A stretch of DNA of 64,000 nt from an uncultured bacterium (GTDB taxonomy: Bacteria > Cloacimonadota > Cloacimonadia > Cloacimonadales > Cloacimonadaceae). A program made the translations under genes and the position numbers. Below, in pieces: positions 27,294 through 35,961 of this stretch. Position 1 is the stretch's first letter; the number at the start of each line of letters is the position of its first letter. Below the pieces are notes generated by a model that ran no database searches, was not told where the DNA came from, and saw nothing but the letters and a program-made list of their open reading frames with translations. The stretch covers positions 85,847-149,846 of the forward strand of contig CALLHY010000057.1 of the NCBI GenBank assembly GCA_938009275.1, written 5' to 3'.

Positions 27294-27320
27294 CTGGATT
27301 CCCGCCTCCGCGGGAACGAC
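27294..27320 (-). repeat. 27-bp element, inverted copy
   Basis: Exact reverse complement of 26865-26891; reads CTGGATTCCCGCCTCC at its start. A degenerate partial copy lies just upstream at 27250-27279, sharing CTGGATTC and CGGGAACGACAGG. Confidence 0.85.
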
Positions 27321-27469
27321 AGGGGGGGGGGCAGGAACGACAGGGAGAGGAGGGAGATTTCTATAATCCTCTCAAAGCCAGCATTACCACAAAAAAAGAT
27401 GTTGACATAATCCAAGCACCGAAGCGAGTATAAAAACCGATACAAACTACTACGAATTGAGGTAATGTG

Positions 27470-30436
27470 ATGAAACTGGAAGAGCTGAATTACTATTATA
27501 ATAAGTTCAAGTTTGGAGAGGACATATTCCATCAGCTTATGCAAAAGCGGGTGCGTGACATCCTATTGGTATCCACCTTTTATGATGCATTCATCTTCGA
27601 GCAGGATGGCAGGCTTTCGGAGCAGATATTTGGGGAATACCGCCAGTTAAACTTAACCACCACACCACGCATTACGTCGGTTCCCACAGGTGAAGAAGCA
27701 TTGCTAAAGATGCAGGAGCAGGATTTTGACCTGGTGATAACCATGATGCGCATTGGCGAGGTGGGGCCTTTTCAGCTTGCCAAAACCATAAAGCAGAGCA
27801 AGCCAGACTTGCCTGTGCTATTGCTATTAAACGTGGCATCGGACTATGTTATATGGGAAAACCATCCCAATGAAAAGCAGTATATAGACGATGTTTTTTT
27901 GTGGAATGGCGATACCAAGCTCTTTTTGGCGATGGTGAAGAGCGTGGAAGACAAGATGAACGTTGAGTATGACACGGCTCATGGCTTGGTTAGGGTGATA
28001 CTTTTGGTGGAGGACTCGGTTCATTATTATTCCATGTTTTTGCCCTCGCTATATTCGGTGGTGATGAAGCAAACCCAGAAGCTGATAGAGGAAGAGGTTA
28101 GCGACATTAACAAACGGCTAAGGATGCGAATACGTCCTAAGGTGCTGGTGGTGCATGACTACAATGAAGCATTGGCATTGTATGAAAAGTATTCCGAGTA
28201 CCTCTTGTGCCTTATCTCCGATGTCCGCTATAAGGTGGATGGCGAAGTTGATGCGCATGCGGGCATTAAGCTGATTAAGCACATTATGAAAACCAATACC
28301 GATTTGCCTATGATATTACAATCCTCCGAAAGTGAGAATGAAGAGATTGCCAGAGGCCTTGGCGTGTATTTCCTGAACAAGAACTCCAAACATCTGTTCT
28401 CAGATTTGCGAAACTACATGGTGTATAACCTGGGCTTTGGTAATTTCTGCTTCCGGGATGGCGAGGGGAACATAATAGAAGAAGCGGCGAACATAGCTGA
28501 GTTTGAAAATAAGATATTGCACATTCCCGAAGATACCCTGGTGTTTCACAGTAAGTTCAATCACTTCTCAAACTGGCTGATTGCCCACGGAGAAGTGCAG
28601 ATTGCCAAGAAGATAAGACCGATGAAGATAGAGGACTTTGGCAGCAAAGAAGAGCTTAGAGACTTTCTGTATCACGTGTTCCGAACCGTTAGAATAGACA
28701 AAAACCGGGGTAAAATAATAAACTTCGATGCAGTGTCTTTAAGCGAAATGAATCAGATTATCCGGTTGACAGAGGGTTCATTGGGCGGTAAAGGGCGTGG
28801 ACTTGCCTTCCTGAATGCGCTGCTTTGCACAATGGACTATGAAAAGAAATTTGATACTATATCCATATCTTTGCCCAGCACGGCGATTATTGGAACTATG
28901 GAATTTGACCAGTTTGTGGAGCGGAACGAGATTCAGGCGCAGGTGGCAGGTAAAACGGATGAGGAGATAGATGCCATCTTTATCGCGGGGAAGCTTACCG
29001 ACCAACTGGTAACCCGCCTGGAAGTGTATCTGGACGAAGTTACCTATCCCATTGCGGTAAGATCATCGAGTCTTTTGGAAGATAGCCAGGCACAGCCTTT
29101 GGCGGGGGTGTATAGAACCTTTATGCTGCCTAATAACCATCCTGATAAGCTGCATAGATTGCGTCAATTGATGGATGCCATAAAGCTGGTGTTTGCCTCG
29201 GTATATTTATCGGATGCCCGTGCCTTTTTGGAAGCATTGAACTTTAAGGCGGAAGAAGAGAAGATGGCGGTGATAATCCAGGAAACGGTTGGCAGTCTGA
29301 AGGGTGAGCACTATTATTATCCGCATATTTCGGGAGTGGCGCAGAGCTATAACTTTTATCCCACAGCGCATATGCAGCACACCGATGGCATTGCCAATAT
29401 CGCGCTGGGCCTGGGTAAATCGGTGGTGGAAGGAAAGCTAAACTTCCGCTTTTGTCCGCGCTATCCGCAAACAGATATGTTGCCCCAACAGGAGATGATG
29501 CGTTCGTCACAAAAGGAATTTTTTGCGCTGGATTTGTCGCTTAATGATTCGGATTTGTGCAAAGGTGAGGAGATAACGCTTGCCAAGCTGAACGTAAAGG
29601 ATGCCGAGCGGCATGGCAGCTTGCGCTATATAGCCTCTGTGTGGGATTATGATAATTATAGGCTAACCGATAACCTGGCAGAGCGGGGAATGAAGGTGCT
29701 TACCTTTTCCAGCATCCTGAAGCATAACTACTTTCCTCTGGCAAAGATTGTGGAAGAGCTATTGGAGATTGGCGAGATTGCCCTGGGCATACCCGTGGAG
29801 ATAGAATTTGCCGTTAATCTGGATGCCGATCAGCGTTATAAGCATAAGCCCAGCTTTTATATATTGCAGATAAGGCCGCTAAGCGTTAGTGCCGATGCCT
29901 ATCGCATAGATACCAGCCAATTGGACAAGAAAGAACTGCTGATGTACACCGAGCATGGCATGGGAAATGGGATGATAAACGAGCTGACAGATGTGATATA
30001 TCTCGATCCTGCTCGCTTTGACAAAACCAGAACCCAGGAGATGCAGGAAGAGGTGGAACGTTTTAATAATAAGATGGCAGACATGGGGAAGAGGTATATC
30101 CTTATAGGTCCCGGGCGTTGGGGTTCGCGTGACAGGTTCCTTGGCATACCCGTGCGCTGGCCGCAGATAAACAGGGCTAAGGTGATATTGGAGACGGGGC
30201 TGAGAGACTTTATAGTAGAGGCCTCGCAAGGTACGCATTTCTTCCACAATCTGGTGGCAATGAATGTGGGCTATTTTACTATTCCCTTTGTGTCACAAAC
30301 AGATTTTGTGGATATGGACTGGCTGTTATCCCAGCCCATTAAGGAACGAGGTGAGTTCTTTGTGCATCTGGAGTTTTCGCATCCATTGGTGGTGCGGATG
30401 GATGGCAAAACCGGATTGGCAGTAATACATAAGTAG
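27470..30436 (+). CDS. Receiver-like plus PPDK_N (PEP/pyruvate-binding) protein, copy A
   Basis: The 988-residue protein has two receiver-like alpha/beta domains (about 25-165 and 180-330) followed by an ATP-grasp domain of the PEP synthase/PPDK N-terminal type. Key motifs are GGKGRGLAFLNAL (439-451), AVRSSSLLED (529-538) and GPGRWGSRDRFLG (880-892). The swivelling phosphohistidine domain (TSHAAI motif) and the PEP-binding barrel of true PEP synthase are absent, so PEP synthesis is not expected. ATP-dependent phosphotransfer to an unknown partner is inferred. GAGGT lies seven bases before the ATG at 27470, which is preferred over GTG 27467. A second related gene follows. Confidence 0.8.
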   Translation: MKLEELNYYYNKFKFGEDIFHQLMQKRVRDILLVSTFYDAFIFEQDGRLSEQIFGEYRQLNLTTTPRITSVPTGEEALLKMQEQDFDLVITMMRIGEVGPFQLAKTIKQSKPDLPVLLLLNVASDYVIWENHPNEKQYIDDVFLWNGDTKLFLAMVKSVEDKMNVEYDTAHGLVRVILLVEDSVHYYSMFLPSLYSVVMKQTQKLIEEEVSDINKRLRMRIRPKVLVVHDYNEALALYEKYSEYLLCLISDVRYKVDGEVDAHAGIKLIKHIMKTNTDLPMILQSSESENEEIARGLGVYFLNKNSKHLFSDLRNYMVYNLGFGNFCFRDGEGNIIEEAANIAEFENKILHIPEDTLVFHSKFNHFSNWLIAHGEVQIAKKIRPMKIEDFGSKEELRDFLYHVFRTVRIDKNRGKIINFDAVSLSEMNQIIRLTEGSLGGKGRGLAFLNALLCTMDYEKKFDTISISLPSTAIIGTMEFDQFVERNEIQAQVAGKTDEEIDAIFIAGKLTDQLVTRLEVYLDEVTYPIAVRSSSLLEDSQAQPLAGVYRTFMLPNNHPDKLHRLRQLMDAIKLVFASVYLSDARAFLEALNFKAEEEKMAVIIQETVGSLKGEHYYYPHISGVAQSYNFYPTAHMQHTDGIANIALGLGKSVVEGKLNFRFCPRYPQTDMLPQQEMMRSSQKEFFALDLSLNDSDLCKGEEITLAKLNVKDAERHGSLRYIASVWDYDNYRLTDNLAERGMKVLTFSSILKHNYFPLAKIVEELLEIGEIALGIPVEIEFAVNLDADQRYKHKPSFYILQIRPLSVSADAYRIDTSQLDKKELLMYTEHGMGNGMINELTDVIYLDPARFDKTRTQEMQEEVERFNNKMADMGKRYILIGPGRWGSRDRFLGIPVRWPQINRAKVILETGLRDFIVEASQGTHFFHNLVAMNVGYFTIPFVSQTDFVDMDWLLSQPIKERGEFFVHLEFSHPLVVRMDGKTGLAVIHK

Positions 30437-30442
30437 GAACGG

Positions 30443-33373
30443 GTGATCTCTACTAACTTTTGGGCTCAGGAAGCATCACTGCTGGATTCATTGATGCAGC
30501 ATAAGGTAGAACGAATACTAATGATTTCATCGCTGTATGATTCATTTGTATTTGAGGTGGATGGCTTTTTGGCAGAGCAGCTTAGTGAAGACTTTCACCT
30601 GCTAAATCTTAGCACACAGCCCAATGTGTATCATGCTTCATCGTTGGAAAGCGCATTAAAGCTGCTGGAACAAGAGCAGATAGACATTATTATAGTGCAT
30701 CTGGCATCGATGCGGCAGATAGCCCTAAGCCTGCTGGAGCTGATAAAAGAGTATAAGCCAGATTTGCCGGTGTACTTTTTGCTGGGTGCACCGCAGGACT
30801 TGATGTTTATAGAAAACCATGTGGAGGAGCTGAGGGGAGTTCAGGATTTCTTTTATTGGAATGGAGATTCGAAGCTGTTTTTGGCGATTATTAAGCTTTG
30901 GGAAGAGCTGTTGAATATCCCCAGGGACATAGAGGCGTATAACATTCCGATAATAATGGTGGTAGAAACCTTTATTCCATACTATTCTCAGTTCCTGCCT
31001 CTGTTGTACGAACAGATTATGCAGCTATGTCTGGGGCTGATCCGCAATGAACATCAGAGCATGTATAAAAACCTTTATCTGAATGCCAGACCACGGATTG
31101 TGCTTCTGCACGATTATGCCTCGGCGGTGGACTTTTATAATCAGCATAGGGATTCCATTATCGGTGTGATAAGTAACATTAACTATCACTACCTTGGTGA
31201 ATCTCATCCCAATGGTGGATTGGAACTGCTGCAGTTTATCCGCAAGCAAAGTGCGGGGTTGCCATTTCTGATGCAGTCTTTTAATCCCATGTATCGTGAT
31301 ATTGTGTCCAGCAATGAAGGTGACTTCTTGTACAAAGACTTGCCCGGGCTTAGCAGGCAACTGCGCAGGTGGCTACAGACAGAAATGAGCTTTGCCAAGT
31401 TTACCTTCCGCGAGCCAAATGGCAAGAAGATTGGCGAAGCAAGCTCACTTATTGGCTTTCACAAAGTGCTGAAGGACTTGCCCGCAAGCTCGGTGAAGTA
31501 TCACATGCAAAACAGACATTTTCATGCCTGGTTGGCTACACATGCCGAAGCTGCGATGTGCCAGTATCTGGATAAGCTGGATGCCTCCTTAGAACCCAAT
31601 GCCATTCGGGACAATCTGGAGGAGGCTTTTACCTCGCTGATAGGCTATCGGCGTAGAGAAAAGATTCAGGATTACAATGATGAAGCGGACTTTGACCTTA
31701 ATCTGATATATAAGATTGGAGATGATTCCATCGGTGGTAAGGGACGAGGCCTGGCATTTTTGAATGTGGTATTGAACCGCTATAGCACTTTGGCAGAGAA
31801 ATATCCGGCAGTTAAGATATCTGTTCCCGTAGCGGCAGTGTTGGCAACAGGCATTTTTGATGAATTTATAAGTTTCAATCCTCAGTTGGCAGATTTGGAA
31901 GCGATGGAGGCAATGAGCGACGAAGAGATAGACAGGATGTTTCTGGCAGCACAACTACCACAAAGGAGCATTTCCTCGCTAAGCAGTTTGCTTGCCAAGT
32001 GTAATTCACCCTTGGCGGTGAGGTCGTCATCGGTGCTGGAGGATCACGTTGCTAATCCATTTGCGGGTGTGTTTCGAACCTTTCTGCTGCCCAATAGCCA
32101 TCCGGAAGCAAGAGTGCGTTTGGGGCAGCTTATTCAGGCGATAAAGCTAGTGTATTCGTCTATGTTTCTAAAAAATGCCAGAGCTTATCGCGAGTCACTA
32201 AACATCCCAGCGCGGGAAGAAAAGATGGCGGTGATAATCCAAAAAGTGGCAGGCTCACAGCATGGAGAGCTGTTTTACCCTATGTTATCGGGAGTGGCTC
32301 AGTCGTATAACTATTATCCGGCGGTTAATATGAGCCATGAAGATGGGATAGTTACGCTTTCTACCGGTTTGGGTAAAACAGCCGTTGAACGTGAGCGTAC
32401 CTTTGCCTTTTGCCCTTGCTTTCCCAAGCTGGATATGTTTCCCGCGGTGGATATCGTAAAGGGTGCGCAACGCCATTTCTATGCACTGGATGTGAATAAC
32501 AACGACTTTTCGCTGATAGAAGGTGAAGAAAGCACTTTGTCGAGGGCAAGGGTGTCGCAAAACTTGCTGGAAAACGAATTGCAGATGCTTAGCTCGGTGT
32601 GGGAACACGAAAACAAAGAATTCATTAGCGGCAAGTATGCCAAAGGCCCAAGAGTGATAACATACCGCAACATTCTACATTACAACGAAGCACCTCTGGC
32701 GGCAATACTGAAAGACTTTATGAGCCTTGGCAGAGAGGTGCTGGGCTGTGAAGTGGAGATGGAATTTGCTTTCGATATAGACGCGCAAAGCGGACAGCAG
32801 AGCTTTCACCTGTTGCAGATAAGGCCTATAACTATAAACAAGCATCTCTATAGCAGTGACCTGAAAGATTGGTTGAACAAGAAAGATGAACTGGTGCTTT
32901 TTTCCTCCTATGCGCTGGGTAGCTCTCTTGAAGATAATCTGGACACAATAGTGTATTTGCCACCCGCAAGATTTGACATAGTAAAGACAGAGCTGATGGC
33001 ACAGGAACTGGATGAGATAAATCAGAGCCTGAAGCCTAGGAAGTACCTGCTAATCGGTCCGGGAAGATGGGGCTCGAGAGACAGATTTTTGGGCATACCG
33101 GTTGCATGGAGCCAGATTACCAATGTGGCTACCATTGTGGAAGTATTGCTCCCCAACATGTCTATAGAAGCCAGTCAGGGCAGCCATTTCTTTCATAATC
33201 TATTTAGCATGAGCGTAGCTTATCTAACTGTAAAAGAGGAATCTGATTATGTGGCATGGGATTGGCTGAGCTCTTTGCCATCTGAAAGAGAGGGAACTTT
33301 CTTCGAAGTAAAAAAAACTCCTCAAAACTTAAAGATTTTGTTTGACGGAAAAAACGCAGCCATTATTAAGTGA
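30443..33373 (+). CDS. Receiver-like plus PPDK_N (PEP/pyruvate-binding) protein, copy B
   Basis: A 976-residue paralogue of the preceding protein with the same order: two receiver-like domains, then ATP-grasp with GGKGRGLAFLNVV, AVRSSSVLEDHVANPFAGVFRTF and GPGRWGSRDRFLG. It too lacks the phosphohistidine and PEP-binding domains. Shared segments across the whole length show tandem duplication. Start is GTG 30443, six bases after the first gene's stop, with AGGAAC upstream. The receiver-like region lacks an obvious phospho-acceptor Asp triad; D and K are not in the expected spots, so these may be degenerate. The two proteins may form a hetero-oligomer. Confidence 0.78.
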   Translation: MISTNFWAQEASLLDSLMQHKVERILMISSLYDSFVFEVDGFLAEQLSEDFHLLNLSTQPNVYHASSLESALKLLEQEQIDIIIVHLASMRQIALSLLELIKEYKPDLPVYFLLGAPQDLMFIENHVEELRGVQDFFYWNGDSKLFLAIIKLWEELLNIPRDIEAYNIPIIMVVETFIPYYSQFLPLLYEQIMQLCLGLIRNEHQSMYKNLYLNARPRIVLLHDYASAVDFYNQHRDSIIGVISNINYHYLGESHPNGGLELLQFIRKQSAGLPFLMQSFNPMYRDIVSSNEGDFLYKDLPGLSRQLRRWLQTEMSFAKFTFREPNGKKIGEASSLIGFHKVLKDLPASSVKYHMQNRHFHAWLATHAEAAMCQYLDKLDASLEPNAIRDNLEEAFTSLIGYRRREKIQDYNDEADFDLNLIYKIGDDSIGGKGRGLAFLNVVLNRYSTLAEKYPAVKISVPVAAVLATGIFDEFISFNPQLADLEAMEAMSDEEIDRMFLAAQLPQRSISSLSSLLAKCNSPLAVRSSSVLEDHVANPFAGVFRTFLLPNSHPEARVRLGQLIQAIKLVYSSMFLKNARAYRESLNIPAREEKMAVIIQKVAGSQHGELFYPMLSGVAQSYNYYPAVNMSHEDGIVTLSTGLGKTAVERERTFAFCPCFPKLDMFPAVDIVKGAQRHFYALDVNNNDFSLIEGEESTLSRARVSQNLLENELQMLSSVWEHENKEFISGKYAKGPRVITYRNILHYNEAPLAAILKDFMSLGREVLGCEVEMEFAFDIDAQSGQQSFHLLQIRPITINKHLYSSDLKDWLNKKDELVLFSSYALGSSLEDNLDTIVYLPPARFDIVKTELMAQELDEINQSLKPRKYLLIGPGRWGSRDRFLGIPVAWSQITNVATIVEVLLPNMSIEASQGSHFFHNLFSMSVAYLTVKEESDYVAWDWLSSLPSEREGTFFEVKKTPQNLKILFDGKNAAIIK

Positions 33374-33457
33374 ACTATGTGTGTTTAGCCCAGTGTGAGC
33401 GATATTAGAACAAGACCATAAACGTGTGTGACAAAATAACACAGGAGGTATGTGAAT

Positions 33458-34789
33458 ATGACCATGCACGAATTTCTCCACCAGGTTTCAGCCAAGAATG
33501 CTGACCAACCTGAATTCATCCAAGCGGTAACAGAAGTTATCGAAAGCATCTGGGACGTATATGAAGCCAATCCCCAGTATCGCAAAGCAAAGATTCTGGA
33601 CAGAATCGTAGAACCTGAACGCACCATTATTTTCCGTGTTCCGTGGCAAACGGATTCTGGAGAAGTGGTAGTGAACCGCGGTTTCAGGGTGGAATTTAAC
33701 AGCGCAATTGGCCCCTACAAAGGTGGCTTACGCTTCCATCCCAGTGTAAACTTAGGTATCCTGAAGTTCCTCGGTTTCGAACAAATCTTTAAGAACAGTC
33801 TTACCACTCTGCCTATGGGTGGAGGTAAAGGCGGGTCGGACTTCAATCCTCGTGGAAGAAGCGATGATGAAGTACAGCGGTTTTGTCATTCCTTTATGCT
33901 GGAGCTATTCCGTCATATAGGTCATAACACAGACGTTCCTGCCGGTGACATTGGTGTAGGCAAACGCGAGATTGGCTATATGTTCGGTATGTATAAGAAG
34001 ATAAAGAATGAAACCACAGGCGTGCTTACCGGTAAGGGTCTGGATTGGGGCGGAAGCCTTATACGTCCCGAAGCCACAGGCTTTGGTACCGTTTACTTCG
34101 CCGAAGAAATGCTAAAGACACGTGGTGAAGGCTTCGAAGGCAAGGAAGTATTGGTTTCGGGAAGCGGTAACGTTTCTCAGTTTGCCATTCAGAAGGTGAA
34201 TGAGCTGGGCGGAAAAGTGGTAACAGCTTCCGATTCCGACGGCTTTATTTACGATCCAGACGGCATCAAAGGCGAGAAATGGGAATACCTGATGGAACTG
34301 AAGAATGTACGCAGAGGCAGAATTAGCGAATACGCCGAAGAATTTGGCGTAAAGTATTATGCCGGCGAACGTCCATGGGGAATCCAGGGTAAGATTGCCC
34401 TGCCCTGTGCCACCCAGAATGAGATAAATGGCGAAGAAGCTAAGATACTGGTTAAGAATGGCTGTATCTGCGTTTCTGAAGGTGCAAATATGCCCACCAC
34501 TTCCGAAGGCGTGGAGATCTTCCTTGAGAACAAGATTCTCTATGGCCCCGGCAAAGCAGCCAATGCCGGTGGTGTTGCTACGTCGGGATTGGAAATGACT
34601 CAGAACTCCATGCGTCTGTCCTGGGGTAGAGATGAAGTTGATGCCAGATTGCACGGTATTATGAAGGCAATTCACGAACAGTGCGTTACCTACGGCAAAT
34701 CCGGGCAGTTTATAAACTACGTAAAAGGTGCCAATGTGGCCGGATTCATTAAAGTTGCAAATGCAATGATGGACCTTGGCTTAATCTAA
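33458..34789 (+). CDS. gdhA: Glutamate dehydrogenase (GdhA, hexameric, NADP-type)
   Basis: Catalyses reversible oxidative deamination of glutamate to 2-oxoglutarate and ammonia; in a fermenter it may run in either direction. The 443-residue protein matches the bacterial hexameric family: GPYKGGLRFHPSVN, catalytic Lys in PMGGGKGGSDFNP, the DVPAGDIGVG loop, and Rossmann VSGSGNVSQFA. The family strongly resembles NADP-dependent GdhA of E. coli, but cofactor choice cannot be read here. ATG 33458 is chosen because AGGAGGT (33443-33449) lies eight bases upstream; a GTG at 33452 would be too close. A clear terminator follows. Confidence 0.94.
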   Translation: MTMHEFLHQVSAKNADQPEFIQAVTEVIESIWDVYEANPQYRKAKILDRIVEPERTIIFRVPWQTDSGEVVVNRGFRVEFNSAIGPYKGGLRFHPSVNLGILKFLGFEQIFKNSLTTLPMGGGKGGSDFNPRGRSDDEVQRFCHSFMLELFRHIGHNTDVPAGDIGVGKREIGYMFGMYKKIKNETTGVLTGKGLDWGGSLIRPEATGFGTVYFAEEMLKTRGEGFEGKEVLVSGSGNVSQFAIQKVNELGGKVVTASDSDGFIYDPDGIKGEKWEYLMELKNVRRGRISEYAEEFGVKYYAGERPWGIQGKIALPCATQNEINGEEAKILVKNGCICVSEGANMPTTSEGVEIFLENKILYGPGKAANAGGVATSGLEMTQNSMRLSWGRDEVDARLHGIMKAIHEQCVTYGKSGQFINYVKGANVAGFIKVANAMMDLGLI

Positions 34790-34801
34790 TTCCAATTATG
34801 A

Positions 34802-34838
34802 AACCGGAAGCTTAGCAACAAACAGCTTCCGGTTTTTT
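34802..34838 (+). terminator. Rho-independent terminator after gdhA
   Basis: AACCGGAAGCT (34802-34812) pairs perfectly with AGCTTCCGGTT (34824-34834) over an 11-base loop, with a run of six T at 34833-34838. The next gene's ATG is only eight bases after it. Confidence 0.9.
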
Positions 34839-34845
34839 ATTGTCT

Positions 34846-35961
34846 ATGGAAGATATGCTAAACATTGAAGAAAGTGTATTTGCTCTAAAAGAGCGAATCA
34901 AAGAGCTAAGCTGTCTGTACAGGATAGCCGAGCTTGCCAGTATGCCAAATCTTGATCCAGGAGAGCTGTTGCAAAGAGCAGTGGAAATGATTCCCCCTGC
35001 CATGCAATATCCTGAGGTGGCTTGTGCTCATCTGATGGTGAATGGCGTTAGCTATTACAGTCCTGGTTACAAGCCAACAAGTAACTGCCTTACTGCAAAT
35101 ATCGCTACCAATTTTACCACTGTAGGTTGCTTGCAGGTTTTCTATCCCGATGATGCCAGCCTGAAATTCTTAACTGAAGAAGAAAAGCTAATCGAAACGC
35201 TTGCACAGCATATTTCGCTGATAATGGAAAGGCGTAATGCCCAGGAGTATAACGCCAAACTTCAAGAGCAGCTAAGGCATGCCGACAGGCTTGCCACCAT
35301 TGGCCAGCTCTCTGCCGGCATAGCCCATGAGATAAATGAACCACTTTCTGCTATTCTGGGTTTTGCTCAGCTCATCTTGGCAGAAACAGAGCTTCCAGAA
35401 GCCGCCAATGAAGACATGCAGAAGATTGTAAATGCATCTTTGCATGCCAGAGAGGTAGTGCGTAAGCTGATGTTGTTTTCACGCCAGGTACCGCCCAAAA
35501 TGGCAGCTCTGGACATAAACAAGCTGATAGAAGAGGGCTTTTATTTTTTAGAAAACCGCTGTGCCAAGCAGGGGGTTCAGATACTACGCGATTTGCAGCC
35601 CAATCTCCCCCCTGTAACTGCCGATGCCAGCCAAATGCATCAAGTATTGGTGAACCTGAGCGTAAACTCCATGCAAGCCATGCCCAAGGGTGGGCTGATA
35701 AACATAAAGACCAGACTGGTGGACGACAACGTGGTGATAAGTATTAGCGACACCGGGCAAGGGATGGATAATGAGATATTGCAAAAGATATTTATTCCCT
35801 TTTTTACTACCAAAGACATCGATCAGGGCACGGGTTTGGGTCTCTCGGTGGTGCACGGCATAATAAGCGCACACAATGCAGCCATAAAAGTAGAAAGCGA
35901 GCCCGGCAAAGGCTCTACATTCAAAATATACATGAAGGTAAGTAGCGATGAATGCTCCTGA
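34846..35961 (+). CDS. Sensor histidine kinase (GAF-like, HisKA, HATPase_c)
   Basis: A 371-residue soluble kinase with an N-terminal GAF-like sensor region (about 20-125), a dimerisation helix with the H-box GIAHEINEPL (phosphorylated His161), and a catalytic domain with the N-box NLSVNSMQAMPKGG, DTGQGMD and TGLGLSVVHGI. There is no membrane span, so it senses something in the cytoplasm. Its stop lies 14 bases inside the next gene, and both form a two-component pair of the NtrB/NtrC type. The ATG at 34846 lies eight bases after the gdhA terminator U-tract and lacks a Shine-Dalgarno sequence; TTG 34840 and ATG 34855 are alternatives. Confidence 0.87.
   Translation: MEDMLNIEESVFALKERIKELSCLYRIAELASMPNLDPGELLQRAVEMIPPAMQYPEVACAHLMVNGVSYYSPGYKPTSNCLTANIATNFTTVGCLQVFYPDDASLKFLTEEEKLIETLAQHISLIMERRNAQEYNAKLQEQLRHADRLATIGQLSAGIAHEINEPLSAILGFAQLILAETELPEAANEDMQKIVNASLHAREVVRKLMLFSRQVPPKMAALDINKLIEEGFYFLENRCAKQGVQILRDLQPNLPPVTADASQMHQVLVNLSVNSMQAMPKGGLINIKTRLVDDNVVISISDTGQGMDNEILQKIFIPFFTTKDIDQGTGLGLSVVHGIISAHNAAIKVESEPGKGSTFKIYMKVSSDECS

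Larger units (their letters stand above)
26183..27469. other. 1.3-kb non-coding repeat region
   Basis: No supported gene is present; all frames are short and the composition is low-complexity. It holds four copies of a 16-bp tandem unit (26397-26460), two 38-bp direct repeats (26547-26584, 26620-26657), two arrays of 7-bp units (26801-26842, 27152-27200) and a 27-bp element in inverted orientation (26865-26891, 27294-27320). It separates the divergent rex operon and the two PPDK_N genes. TTGACA at 27402-27407 has TATAAA 21 bases downstream, which is too far for a strong promoter call. Confidence 0.75.

Noticed and set aside
27402..27434. Promoter for the PPDK_N genes
   Set aside because: TTGACA is present but the nearest TATAAA is 21 bases away, outside the usual spacing.
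27470..33373. Phosphoenolpyruvate synthase pair
   Set aside because: The ATP-binding motifs are there but the phosphohistidine and PEP-binding domains are absent.
34112..34675. 187-codon minus-strand frame opposite gdhA
   Set aside because: Antisense shadow of a highly conserved gene.
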